Positions 1 to 8,414 of a stretch of 64,000 nt of DNA are shown here, piece by piece. The stretch comes from Acidicapsa acidisoli. Lineage in GTDB: Bacteria; Acidobacteriota; Terriglobia; Terriglobales; Acidobacteriaceae. The position numbers were made by a program, and so were the translations under genes. The stretch spans positions 1 to 64,000 of the forward strand of contig NZ_JAGSYI010000008.1 of the NCBI RefSeq assembly GCF_025685625.1, read 5' to 3'. Position 1 is the stretch's first letter. Every line of letters starts with the position of its first letter. The notes beneath the pieces were generated by a model. The model made no database searches. It was not told where the DNA came from and was given only the letters and a program-made list of their open reading frames with translations.

Positions 1-1
1 C

Positions 2-196
2 AAAGCGTTTCTACTGGAGACACTACGCAATGGCCCTGTACCGTCGAAAGAACTTCTTGAGCACGCTCGCGAGACTCGCGACATCAAACGCGACACTTTG
101 ATTCGTGCTCAAAAGGCTCTCTCAATTACCTCCCGCAAGCTCGCCATGAATGGTGGATGGGTTTGGGAATTGCCCGTTGCTTTCAAGCTGCCTTGA
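2..196 (+). CDS. C-terminal end of a primase/helicase-type AAA ATPase of an integrative element (partial)
   Basis: An open frame runs in from the left edge and ends at a TGA at 194-196, giving 64 residues. It reads like the C-terminal winged-helix tail of RepA/primase-type AAA ATPases of integrative elements: a stretch rich in E/A/R with the theme 'GPVPSKELLEHARE', then 'TLIRAQKALSITSRK', then a terminal 'GGWVWELP'. That ending is typical of the family; the ATPase core would lie left of the window. Its 3' end overlaps the convergent small gene on the other strand by 14 bases. Together with the integrase at 922-2202 it suggests a satellite-like or ICE-like element. The assignment rests on the tail only. 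Confidence 0.5.
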   Translation, partial: KAFLLETLRNGPVPSKELLEHARETRDIKRDTLIRAQKALSITSRKLAMNGGWVWELPVAFKLP

Positions 197-392
197 CTGG
201 CTCAATGACTTCCCAATCCCCTGCTTCGATCTCATACCAGCTTAGATCGTAAGCAGACGGCTCGCCTTTGTAGGCACTGACAACCAAAGCGTCGCCTTGA
301 ATGAACATCACCGTTTCAGCGTCCCATGTTTTAACGCGTCGTACTTTCGCGCCTTGCCTCAATGCCATCGTCACACCATCAAATTTAGCCAT
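183..392 (-). CDS. Small Tad2/DUF2829-like protein
   Basis: A 69-residue protein. The ATG at 392 is chosen because GAGGAG lies 8 bases upstream; a longer reading frame to 476 has no such site. The layout matches DUF2829/Tad2-fold proteins: an N-terminal 'F..VTMALRQGAKVRRVKTW' (a helix, then a G-x-KVRR-x-x-W strand) and a C-terminal 'YEIEAGDWEVIEP', equivalent to the family's 'D.xAxDWEV' ending. Known Tad2 proteins are phage-encoded sponges that bind the cyclic ADP-ribose-type signal of Thoeris defence. Whether this shorter protein keeps that pocket cannot be seen. It sits in an element with an integrase and a replication ATPase, where anti-defence genes are common. The fold call is moderate and the function is inference. 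Confidence 0.45.
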   Translation of the reverse strand: MAKFDGVTMALRQGAKVRRVKTWDAETVMFIQGDALVVSAYKGEPSAYDLSWYEIEAGDWEVIEPVKAA

Positions 393-476
393 TACTGATT
401 CTCCTCGTAAGTTAGAGTGCACCTGCGAAGTCAGGCGCTCTTTAACTAATAGCACAGACTTATATCCTGATTGCAC

Positions 477-921
477 GCCTTGAATAGATATATTTTCCCC
501 GCTAGTTTCTTGCTCATTCTTCGATGTAGGCTATGACCTACAAAGACTATGCATCTCGATTCGTTCCCTGTAGGCCATAGACTACGAGAGCAGTCCATCC
601 GTTTCTTCGGCTGTCGGAAGGTCTGCATCCGCATCTTCGCAGAGGGAAGAAATGGACGAAGATACTGTATTAGTCTGTACATACATATATTCGATAAACA
701 AAGGACTTAGCTTCCACATCTTCGGAGAGTCCACAAGATCGAAGATGGGGAAGATACGGACGAAAAAGGATAATACGGAAGATGCGCACCTTCATAGACA
801 GAGAAATGGGAAAAGCCGTCTGCATCGACACAACGCCAGCGCATAAAAAGAGGCTGCATCGTCAATCGATCAACGATGCAGCCTCATAATCAATGGGTAG
901 CTTAACTATCTAAACGAAATG
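477..921. repeat. Intergenic region with paired palindromes and clustered GAAGAT motifs
   Basis: No convincing gene is visible. Two related imperfect palindromes, GTAGGCTATGACCTAC (526-541) and GTAGGCCATAGACTAC (570-585), lie 44 bp apart. The second is close to the reverse complement of the first (14 of 16 positions). Further right, six GAAGAT hexamers on either strand occur at about 634, 658, 719, 741, 750 and 778. Two of them sit in the longer repeat CATCTTCGSAGAG (632-644 and 717-729). Such an array resembles operator sites or iterons beside an integrase gene, but its role is inferred. Confidence 0.4.
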
Positions 922-2202
922 CTAACCGGCTTTGGTGACTAGCTGCGGTCCTGGCTTATTGCCAAAGCCGAACGAGGGTGCATTGGCTCGAATCATCTGC
1001 TTTTTGAAATCGTTGCTCAAGTGGGCATAATGGCGCATCGTGATTCGCGTATCCTTGTGTCCAAGTTGAGCGGCCAATACTTCAATGGGCATTCCGTTCA
1101 TTACCGAATGACTGGCGTATGTGTGACGCAGTATATGGAAGGTTACGCCTGCGATCTTTGCTGCTTCACACGCTGCGTCCATCGGCCTCTTTTGTTCGCT
1201 TTTCTTCCAAGTCGTATCATTCGCCTTCACGAAGATGCGATCCTTGCCGCTGCGTCCATGCGTCAACTCTGCGAACAGTGCGATACCCTCATCGTTCAAT
1301 TGAACATACCTTGATTCACCATTCTTGCTATCGGCGATGTAAACGGTTCCCTCTTTCGCTGCGAAATCCTTTACGGTCATTGCTGTTAGTTCTCCATAGC
1401 GGCAACCCGTGACCAATGCGCCTTTGACTAGATGGCCGAAGTCTGGTTCGCACGCTCGCATGAGTGCAGTCACTTCATCAGCAGTAAGAAATCGAACCTT
1501 GGGCACGTCTACTTTGCTGAAGGGCTTCACGTCCACCCAAGCGGCATCTGAGGCTATGCGCCTGGATTCCGATTTCGCATAGTTCAACGCAGCCTTGAGA
1601 ACCGTTAGAATCCGGTTCGCTGTGGCCTGCCTAGCGCGTTGCTGGCTTTCGTCCATCGTCCGATAGGCTTGGGGCTTCCCTGCCTTCGTGCGAACCCGTG
1701 GCGCGGCCTCTGCTAGCGAATCTCGCCACGCTTTGATCTTGCCGTGCCGGAGCTTGCCGAGTTCAACATCCCCCAACGTGGGCAGGATATGAGCCTTGGC
1801 GATTGCCCTTGTGCGATCTTGGGGCTTGCGCTTCACTTTCGTCAGATGGGCAAGGTATTCATCCACGGCTTGAGCAACAGTGAATCCGCCAGACTGTACC
1901 TCGCCGGTATCCTCTTGAGCTTTGAGCGATGCCCAATCCCGCGCTTTTGCTTGAGCCTGATCGAATGAAAGAACACGGATACCGTCAGCATCTTCAAAAT
2001 CATCAGCAACGCCTAGAGACGCTTTGCGCCTGCCTGTTGCCACAGTGAAGTGTTTGGCGATCCATGCTCCGCTGGTCGCTCCCTTGTAGTAGCCGACTGC
2101 AAGCCCTTTGGAGATGCTTCGCCAGTAGGGTTCTTTGCGTTGCTGTAAGGACGTACGGGCAGAGCGTGTATTGATTCGAGCGTCTTTTCGTGTGCGTGCC
2201 AT
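922..2202 (-). CDS. Tyrosine-type site-specific integrase (element A)
   Basis: About 426 residues, the usual size for phage/ICE tyrosine recombinases. In the numbering that begins three codons upstream (a TTG at 2211), the catalytic set is complete: Arg271 in 'TGCRYGEL', a Lys near 296, 'HILRH' giving His359 and Arg362, His385 in 'LGHKD' and Tyr395 in 'MRHYAHL'. A SAM-like core-binding domain (about residues 108-215) precedes the catalytic domain, and the N-terminus is basic. The ATG at 2202 is preferred over that TTG; neither has a clear ribosome site. It lies 150 bp from the tRNA-Glu att fragment, as expected for the integrase at the end of an integrated element. It should catalyse integration and excision at that site or a related one. 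Confidence 0.9.
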   Translation of the reverse strand: MARTRKDARINTRSARTSLQQRKEPYWRSISKGLAVGYYKGATSGAWIAKHFTVATGRRKASLGVADDFEDADGIRVLSFDQAQAKARDWASLKAQEDTGEVQSGGFTVAQAVDEYLAHLTKVKRKPQDRTRAIAKAHILPTLGDVELGKLRHGKIKAWRDSLAEAAPRVRTKAGKPQAYRTMDESQQRARQATANRILTVLKAALNYAKSESRRIASDAAWVDVKPFSKVDVPKVRFLTADEVTALMRACEPDFGHLVKGALVTGCRYGELTAMTVKDFAAKEGTVYIADSKNGESRYVQLNDEGIALFAELTHGRSGKDRIFVKANDTTWKKSEQKRPMDAACEAAKIAGVTFHILRHTYASHSVMNGMPIEVLAAQLGHKDTRITMRHYAHLSNDFKKQMIRANAPSFGFGNKPGPQLVTKAG

Positions 2203-2350
2203 GTCGGGCAATTATCGGGCAATTATGAGCCTGAATGCAAGAGAATTCCGGTGGACACTCGTGGACGATAAATCACGAATCGTCAATAACAATAGGGTTT
2301 TTGTAACATTTTCAGAATTCTATGAACGCTTCAGAATCGCGCATTTTCTC

Positions 2351-2396
2351 CCCTTTCACGGCGATAACACGGGTTCAAATCCCGTCGGGGACGCCA
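2351..2396 (+). other. Attachment site: 3' half of tRNA-Glu(TTC)
   Basis: The sequence runs from the anticodon loop (CTTTCAC) through GGCGATAACACGGG, TTCAAAT, CCCGT and the 3' acceptor strand to the encoded CCA, matching the 3' half of a bacterial tRNA-Glu. Upstream of the loop, pairing is lost: the 5' anticodon strand does not match and no D arm exists. It is therefore a duplicated tRNA 3' end, the usual core left by tyrosine integrases. The intact tRNA-Glu gene must lie outside the window. Two integrase genes flank this core, one on each side, suggesting tandem insertions. Confidence 0.75.
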
Positions 2397-3618
2397 AATC
2401 ATTCAACAACTTACGCTGTTGAATGATTTTCTCGTACGTCCGTTTTGTTCCAATAAGCCTGGGGCTCTGCTGATCTGCGTTTTCATCGAACAACATGTCG
2501 ACCAGGCGGCTCTGAGCCGTACGCTTGGCTTGTGTGACAGCTTGCGCGTACAAATTCATAGTTACCAGGCTATTGGCATGTCGCAATAGCTCCTGAACGG
2601 TCTTCACATCTTCCCCATTTGCTTTGAGAAGAGTTGCGTAGGTACGCCGGAAGGTGTGCCAACCGATCCGGCCCTGAATTCCGGCCGCCTGCACAGCCGG
2701 TTGCAAATGCCAGCGGTTCAACGTTCCGGGCCAGTATGGTTGTTTCCCCTCGGCATGTGGACTGGCGAAGACCCAGTCTTCGAGTCGCGGGTAGGCGCAG
2801 ATCGTCCGCCAATGCCATAGTGCTCCCGCGAGGCGAGCGTCTAGTGGCACCGGCTTTTGACTGGCTTCAGTCTTGCACTCGCCGACGTGCTGGAGTGAGA
2901 TCGAGCGAGTGACATGGATTTGGAATTTCTCGAAATCGATGTCTTCCCACTTGAGTGCGAGTAATTCTCCGACACGCAACCCTGTCATCACGTCGACCAA
3001 CACTGCGGTGCGCGCTGGCTCTTCCAGATGGAGGAGCAGCCTTTCCACTTCTTCCATGGTTAGCACGGTCGGGATGCTCATCCGCTTCGAGCTTTGGCGC
3101 ACTTGCGTGATGGGATTCCTGTCGTGCCACTCCCAGCGGACTGCGTGATTGAAGACGGCGTGCATGATGTTCCGGATCTTTGCTTTGCTGCCGTTAGAAA
3201 GAGCGAGGGATCGGAGCCATTCCTCGACGGCAACAGATTTCACATCCTTCAGGCGGTAGTTGCCCCATCGGGGTAGTATCCAACGCCTGAAGTAGCCTTT
3301 GTAGGTTTCGCAGGTTGCAAAAGTTTTGTTTGAATCCTCGCTCAGTTCCTTCTCTCGGTAGTGTTCGATCAATGTCTGAACGATAACTGCTTCGAGATGG
3401 AAACGTGGACTCTCCGAGTTGATGTTGACCAAGAGCGAAGCAACAGCGCGTTTCGCTGCTGTCTCGTTTGGATATTGATCGAGGCTTCCAACCACCAGGC
3501 TGCGGCGTTTGCGTTTTCCATCGGCCTTCGTTTCGTACCATCGGTACTCCCAGGCACGAGGACCGCGCTTGCGTTCCACAAGCTGAAGGTTCCCTTGTTG
3601 ATAGCGTGTCCGTCTCAT
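2356..3618 (-). CDS. Tyrosine-type site-specific integrase (element B)
   Basis: A 420-residue tyrosine recombinase. Recognisable parts are an N-terminal DNA-binding region with 'WEYRWYE', a SAM-like core (around residues 80-165), and the catalytic domain with Arg in 'TGLRVGEL', 'HTFRRTYA' (His-x-x-Arg), 'LLRHANS' in the second-His position and the Tyr in 'MNLYAQ'. Its last residues, 'ASPTGFEPVLSP', are the antisense reading of the tRNA-Glu T-loop, so the stop codon lies inside the att core. This is common for integrases sitting directly on attL. An excisionase-like gene ends 12 bp upstream on the same strand, forming an xis-int pair. The right end of this element is not identified. Confidence 0.9.
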   Translation of the reverse strand: MRRTRYQQGNLQLVERKRGPRAWEYRWYETKADGKRKRRSLVVGSLDQYPNETAAKRAVASLLVNINSESPRFHLEAVIVQTLIEHYREKELSEDSNKTFATCETYKGYFRRWILPRWGNYRLKDVKSVAVEEWLRSLALSNGSKAKIRNIMHAVFNHAVRWEWHDRNPITQVRQSSKRMSIPTVLTMEEVERLLLHLEEPARTAVLVDVMTGLRVGELLALKWEDIDFEKFQIHVTRSISLQHVGECKTEASQKPVPLDARLAGALWHWRTICAYPRLEDWVFASPHAEGKQPYWPGTLNRWHLQPAVQAAGIQGRIGWHTFRRTYATLLKANGEDVKTVQELLRHANSLVTMNLYAQAVTQAKRTAQSRLVDMLFDENADQQSPRLIGTKRTYEKIIQQRKLLNDLASPTGFEPVLSP

Positions 3619-3630
3619 CTCTTCTCCGAA

Positions 3631-3852
3631 TCAAGCGTGATGAGGCAGCACGGATAGCTGTTCCAAGCTTATATTTTCTCGAACGTTGCCGTCGAGATCT
3701 GAACCGCGAAATCGCCATAATCTATCGAAATGCAAAGCGACGACGAGACCCGTCGGGGCGCAGCGCGGAAGGGTTTTGGGATAGACCGTCAGTAGGTCTG
3801 CAGTCCGCTCTCTATCCAGCAGACGTTCGTAGCCAAAGGGGACATCGAACAT
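3631..3852 (-). CDS. Excisionase-like helix-turn-helix protein
   Basis: A 73-residue protein with the ATG at 3852; GAGGAG lies 10 bases upstream. The sequence follows the MerR-like/excisionase HTH pattern 'ERLLDRERTADLLTVYPKTL...ALHFDRLWRFRGSDLD', where the second half is the wing ending in W-R-F-x-x-S-D-L-D. Some family positions are altered: 'PRCAPTGLVV' stands where 'RMARSGLIP' is usual, so it may be weakened or decaying. It is read just before the integrase at 2356-3618 and probably serves as its directionality factor. The fold is moderately sure, the role inferred. Confidence 0.55.
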   Translation of the reverse strand: MFDVPFGYERLLDRERTADLLTVYPKTLPRCAPTGLVVALHFDRLWRFRGSDLDGNVRENISLEQLSVLPHHA

Positions 3853-4259
3853 GGTTCGCACACTCCTCATCCTCACGATCAATGAGTCTGGGTTCTCTGT
3901 CTAGGCCTTTCGGTTCGAGCTCTTCCACCTGCTCAAAGGCTAGAACGGAAGTCTAGAGGATAGTGAGAAACCGATGGGGATTGAGTGGAATTGGGGGGCA
4001 TCCTCAGAAACAATAAGCGCATTCTGATTTTTGATTTCATCGCAACGAGATGCTGGCAGCTATCGGCAAAGTCTACTTGACGTTCGCAAAGAGGACGGGG
4101 CATCGCGGAGGCGCAATTCGAGTCAATGGCCAACCCGCGGCAACAAATGGCAAGGCATTGCCACCAAGTTCGAGAGTAACGCCGGCCGCCCGATCGATGG
4201 CTCCCCTGCGCCCTAGTTTTACATTCACGCCGTCATCTTCAACGTGACGGAACAAGAGG
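3853..4259. other. Region without a clear gene; possible remnant on the minus strand
   Basis: No intact gene is recognised. Minus-strand frames in 4073-4318 and 4239-4472 have coding-like composition; the second contains a hydrophobic, histidine-rich stretch beginning 'HWFHAHSIALGIVFV'. They are out of frame with each other and match no family I recognise. They may be the broken remains of a membrane-protein gene that once lay against the truncated oxidoreductase downstream. Confidence 0.2.
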
Positions 4260-4940
4260 ATGGTTCCACCCGCGCGCTCCAACCGCAGAGCTTCTTTCGA
4301 TTCCCAGAACTTCGCCATAGCGGTCTATCAGTCTGCATTGACCAATCCGCCGACCGACGAGTCCGATGATGCCGACATCGACGCGCCTGCCAAGAAACCT
4401 GCCATGCACGAAGACGATGCCAAGGGCGATGCTGTGAGCATGAAACCAATGGAGATGCCGGAGAATGCTCATCAGGGCATACCGGGACTGCTTCTGACAC
4501 TGGCTGATGTGAGAAGACTACCGCGCATCGAGATGATAACGGAGTTCAAGTGTATCGAGGGATGGAGCGAAATCGTCTACTGGGCTGGAGTGCGCCTGCG
4601 TGACTTTCTTGAAGCATTCCCACCACGCATCGAGAATGCAAGCCAGTTCCATGATTCGGAATTTGTGAACAGCCTTCCCGAGTACATCGCTTTCGAGACG
4701 CCGGACGGTCAGTATTACGTCGGTATCGAACGCCAGGTGGCGCTGCATCCGCAGACATTGCTTGCTTATGAGATGAACGGGAAGCCGTTAACACTGGAGC
4801 ACGGAGCACCACTTCGCCTTGTAACACCGCTCAAGTACGGCATCAAGCAGATCAAACAGATTGGCCGAATCACCTACACAAACACAAGGCCGCGTGACTA
4901 TTGGCACGAACAAGGGTATGACTATTACGCGGGCCTATAG
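4260..4940 (+). pseudogene. Molybdopterin-dependent oxidoreductase (sulfite oxidase/MsrP type), 5'-truncated
   Basis: From about residue 78 the protein follows the sulfite-oxidase-like molybdopterin fold: 'LTLADVRRLPR', 'TEFKCIEGWSEI' with the Cys that binds molybdenum, 'WAGVRLRDFL', then 'LLAYEMNGKPL..EHGAPLRLV' and the ending 'YGIKQIKQIGRI'. These match the C-terminal two thirds of the family. The first 75 residues (acidic, Asp/Glu/Pro-rich) do not look like this family and lack the signal peptide and first strands, so the native start seems lost and replaced by unrelated sequence. It is the first chromosomal-type gene right of the integrase pair. Several ATG codons (4260, 4407, 4440, 4452) could be used, and I cannot decide between them. 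Enzymatic activity is doubtful. Confidence 0.6.
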
Positions 4941-5204
4941 TCTCGTAGAGCATGGGATGCGGACCACATAATACAAACGGGTACCACCTAACAGGTTGGG
5001 AAAGGAGCCGACCCACGTCCCTCCGACGGGCATCGATAGGGGCTTCCCACAGGCTTCGGCCACTATTGTGTCGGGTGATCGTAGGATTCGTGCGCCAGAA
5101 TTCGCCGACAGTGCCGAGCTGCAGCAGTTTGCCTAAGGCTGCTTCTGGGACTAGAATCCTTCTGTTCTGTGGGGAATCGAGGCGGAGGATGGGTCCCCTC
5201 ATGA

Positions 5205-8200
5205 ATGCAAGAACGAGAGACTCGCGTGATCACAATCCCTATCCGAACATGGCTGAGAGTGGCGCTTTGCTTGGTGGGGATACCTGTGTGTGCGGAGGTA
5301 CCTCAGGCTCATGTTAATCCAATACTCACAACTCTGCCTATTTACTACTCCAGCGATATTCGGTTCACGCTTATCTCTACAGAAGACGGGTTATCACAAA
5401 TCCGAGTCAGCAACCTCGTCCAGGACAATTTAGGCTTTATGTGGTTCGGTACCGAATACGGTCTGAACCGATTCGATGGATACACCTTCAAGGTCTTCGT
5501 CCACGAACCGAACAATTCAAACAGCCTGAGTGGAGTAAACATCCTTTTCTTGTTCAAGGATCGCAACGGCGAATTGTGGATCGACACCGAGCAGTCACTT
5601 GACCGTTTTGATCCGAAAACAGAGACCTTCATCCACTACCCGGTGCCGTTCGTCAAACACATCAGCCAAGACCGCTACGGCGTGCTATGGCTCTCCACCG
5701 CCAAGGGATTATACCGGCTCGATCAAACGAGCGGTCACATTCGCGTTTTCACACACGATGCAAGCGATCCATCGAGCCTCAGAAGCAACGACGTTCGGTC
5801 AGCTGCCGAAGACAGAAGCGGCAGATTTTGGGTCGCGGAGCCCGACGGCTTAGACGAGTTCGATCGCGACAGCGGCCACGTCAAATTCCATGTACCCATC
5901 CGGAATCCGTCCCGCGACTTCTCTTTTTTCGAGGAGAAGTCTGGGGTTTTCTGGATCTTCTACTCGTCGGGCAACGGGCTGGCACGTTTCGATCGTAAAA
6001 CCAAAGCCCTCACATACTATTCCTTCAACAGCAACAAAGCATCGACCACGGCCCTTAGCGGCGTAACTGCCATGCTGCAGGATCGGCAGGGAGATCTTTG
6101 GCTCGCGACGGAAGGCTCTGGTTTGTTGAAGCTCGATAAGGAAAATCACCGGTTCATAGGTTATCGATTCACCGTCGGCAACCCGGATGGCCTTGCAGAA
6201 GATCGAATCAATACTCTCTTTGAAGATCGTGAGGGATGTATCTGGGTTGCTCTTCGTGGTAAAGGCCTTCAACGCTTCGAACCAAAGCCTCCGATATTTC
6301 ACACAATCGGCGATCTCCTTAAAATTGGAAATCCAAATCAGTCGATTGGTTGTTTCTTCGAGGATAGTCACGGAAACAAATGGATAGGAACGCACCTCGC
6401 ACTGTACCGTATCGATGCTTCAGGCAAAAGATCTTCCATCGCACTCCTAAAACCTGGTATTCCACTTGATGCGATGAACATTATCGAAGACCGCTCCGGA
6501 ATAATATGGATAGGCACGTTCAATAATGGGCTCTTTCGTCTCGATCCAAAGACTCAACGTGTCAAACAGTTTCGACATGACCCGAATAACCCTTCGTCAT
6601 TGAGTAATGACGACGTAGGACATTTGTTGATGGATCGTGACGGAACTCTTTGGGCAGCGACCTGGGATGGGCTCAATCGTTTCGAACCTGAGGCGGAACG
6701 GTTCACGGTTTTCCGGGCCGACCCCCATAACCGGGAGCTGATCTATTTATCGATAGCGGAAGGTCCCAGCCACGATCTTTGGCTCGGAACTTACGGTTTT
6801 GGGCTTCAGCATTTCGACTCGCGCTCGGGCCAGTTTACGATCTTTAACGATGGCAATAGCGGCTTGAGTAACAACCAGATCGATTTCATCCACTTTACGC
6901 GTGACAGAAAGATGTGGGTTGCGACGGAGAATGGGCTCAATGAGTTCGACCCCGCAACGAGACGTTCAACCGTGTTAGGTGTTGGGGAGGGCTTGGCTAG
7001 TAACGGTATCTCTGGTCTGCTTGAGGATCGTCGCGGAAGGCTCTGGATGAGCACGGACAAGGGGATCTCTAGCTTCGACCCTTCAACCAGGACTTTCCGC
7101 AACTTCTCGACTGCAGATGGTCTTCCCGGACCAGATATGTCCGGTTGGGGAGCATGCCTGCGTTCCAAAAGTGATCAGATGTTTTTTGCTGGATTCGGCG
7201 GAGCCACCTTCTTTTTTCCGGATGCAGTGTCAGAAACCAGCTACGCGCCGCAGACTGTCATTACTGAGTTCCGGCTGTTCAGGAGCGTTCAAGCCCATAC
7301 CAAACAATCAGCGCCGAATCCTGTCATTTCTTACGCTTCCAAGATCATCATCCAGCACAATCAGAATCTGTTCTCGCTAACGTTCGCGACGCTCGCCTAT
7401 TCCAATCCTCGGGCAAACCGCTATCGCTACATGCTGCAGGGCCTGGACAGCTCCTGGAATGAGGTCGGAAGCGACGGCCGTACTGTGACATACACCAGCC
7501 TATCCGCTGGTACATATAGATTCCGCGCGCAAGGCGCCACGGTCAGCAGTCAATGGAGCGAGCCGGGTGCCGAACTTCAGATCGTTATTCTGCCGCCCTG
7601 GTGGATGACTCGGTGGTTCATGGCATTGTGGATCTCAGCTGCGCTTCTTTTGACTTGGCTCTTTTACCACTACCGTATGCTTCAGATCGCAAAGCAGTTT
7701 GAAATCCGGCTCGAAGCGAGTATCAATGAGCGTACGCGCATCGCGCGAGACCTGCACGATACCCTACTGCAGAGTTTCAACGCCCTGCTACTCCGTTTCC
7801 AGGCAGCGTCCGATTTGCTGAGTGCGCGTCCGGATGAAGCGAAACGCGTTCTCGACAGTACGATCGATCAAGCTGGTCAGGCACTCATTGAGGGGAGAGA
7901 TGCGGTTCAGCAGTTGCGCTCGACCACCCCAGTCACCAACGACCTCGTTTGCGCTATTGGTTCGCTCGGGCAAGCGCTGGCTGCCGATGGATCGAATCGC
8001 GATGCCCCAGCATTCCACATTGAAGTGGAAGGCACGCCCCGAGCTCTTCTTCCAATCGCAAGAGATGAAGTCTATCAAATTGCAGGCGAGGCGCTGCGGA
8101 ACGCCTTCCGGCACGCACGAGCCCGGCACCTCGAAGTTGAAATCCGCTATGATGCACGGCAACTGAGACTGAGGATTCGGGATGACGGGAAAGGGATCGA

Positions 8201-8414
8201 CCCACAGCTTCTTAGCGCAGATGGACCGTCCGGACACTATGGTTTACGGGGGATGCGTGAACGTGCCCAACTCTTAGGAGGTCAGCTCACTATCTGGAGT
8301 GAAACGGATTCAGGTACTGAGGTCGATCTTTCTATTCCTTCCTCAGGCGCCTATGCCAAGCCTGGTATTTCCGGATTCTGGCGTTTGGCGAGAAGAAGAC
8401 AGACGAAATCATGA
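5205..8414 (+). CDS. Hybrid propeller sensor histidine kinase (Reg_prop / Y_Y_Y / HisKA_3)
   Basis: A 1069-residue membrane sensor. A signal anchor (about residues 12-30) precedes a long periplasmic region of repeated two-component-propeller blades, each with patterns such as 'GFMWFGTEYGLNRFDG', 'GELWIDT' and 'GIIWIGTFNNGLFRLDP'. These form the two seven-bladed propellers of the family. A Y_Y_Y domain (about 725-795) leads to one transmembrane helix (about 798-825). The cytoplasmic HisKA_3 box 'RIARDLHDTLLQSF' carries the phosphoacceptor His851, followed by a HATPase with 'NAFRHARA' and 'DDGKGI'. It overlaps the response-regulator start by 4 bases. These kinases usually sense polymers or extracellular compounds; the ligand is unknown. 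The exported-protein cluster downstream is a plausible target. Confidence 0.93.
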   Translation: MQERETRVITIPIRTWLRVALCLVGIPVCAEVPQAHVNPILTTLPIYYSSDIRFTLISTEDGLSQIRVSNLVQDNLGFMWFGTEYGLNRFDGYTFKVFVHEPNNSNSLSGVNILFLFKDRNGELWIDTEQSLDRFDPKTETFIHYPVPFVKHISQDRYGVLWLSTAKGLYRLDQTSGHIRVFTHDASDPSSLRSNDVRSAAEDRSGRFWVAEPDGLDEFDRDSGHVKFHVPIRNPSRDFSFFEEKSGVFWIFYSSGNGLARFDRKTKALTYYSFNSNKASTTALSGVTAMLQDRQGDLWLATEGSGLLKLDKENHRFIGYRFTVGNPDGLAEDRINTLFEDREGCIWVALRGKGLQRFEPKPPIFHTIGDLLKIGNPNQSIGCFFEDSHGNKWIGTHLALYRIDASGKRSSIALLKPGIPLDAMNIIEDRSGIIWIGTFNNGLFRLDPKTQRVKQFRHDPNNPSSLSNDDVGHLLMDRDGTLWAATWDGLNRFEPEAERFTVFRADPHNRELIYLSIAEGPSHDLWLGTYGFGLQHFDSRSGQFTIFNDGNSGLSNNQIDFIHFTRDRKMWVATENGLNEFDPATRRSTVLGVGEGLASNGISGLLEDRRGRLWMSTDKGISSFDPSTRTFRNFSTADGLPGPDMSGWGACLRSKSDQMFFAGFGGATFFFPDAVSETSYAPQTVITEFRLFRSVQAHTKQSAPNPVISYASKIIIQHNQNLFSLTFATLAYSNPRANRYRYMLQGLDSSWNEVGSDGRTVTYTSLSAGTYRFRAQGATVSSQWSEPGAELQIVILPPWWMTRWFMALWISAALLLTWLFYHYRMLQIAKQFEIRLEASINERTRIARDLHDTLLQSFNALLLRFQAASDLLSARPDEAKRVLDSTIDQAGQALIEGRDAVQQLRSTTPVTNDLVCAIGSLGQALAADGSNRDAPAFHIEVEGTPRALLPIARDEVYQIAGEALRNAFRHARARHLEVEIRYDARQLRLRIRDDGKGIDPQLLSADGPSGHYGLRGMRERAQLLGGQLTIWSETDSGTEVDLSIPSSGAYAKPGISGFWRLARRRQTKS

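Noticed and set aside
652-846. Plus-strand 64-codon frame in the repeat region
   Set aside because: Composition follows the GAAGAT repeats; no ribosome site or family pattern.
4870-5202. Minus-strand 110-codon frame between the oxidoreductase and the kinase
   Set aside because: No ribosome site, partly antisense to the oxidoreductase end, and no motif.
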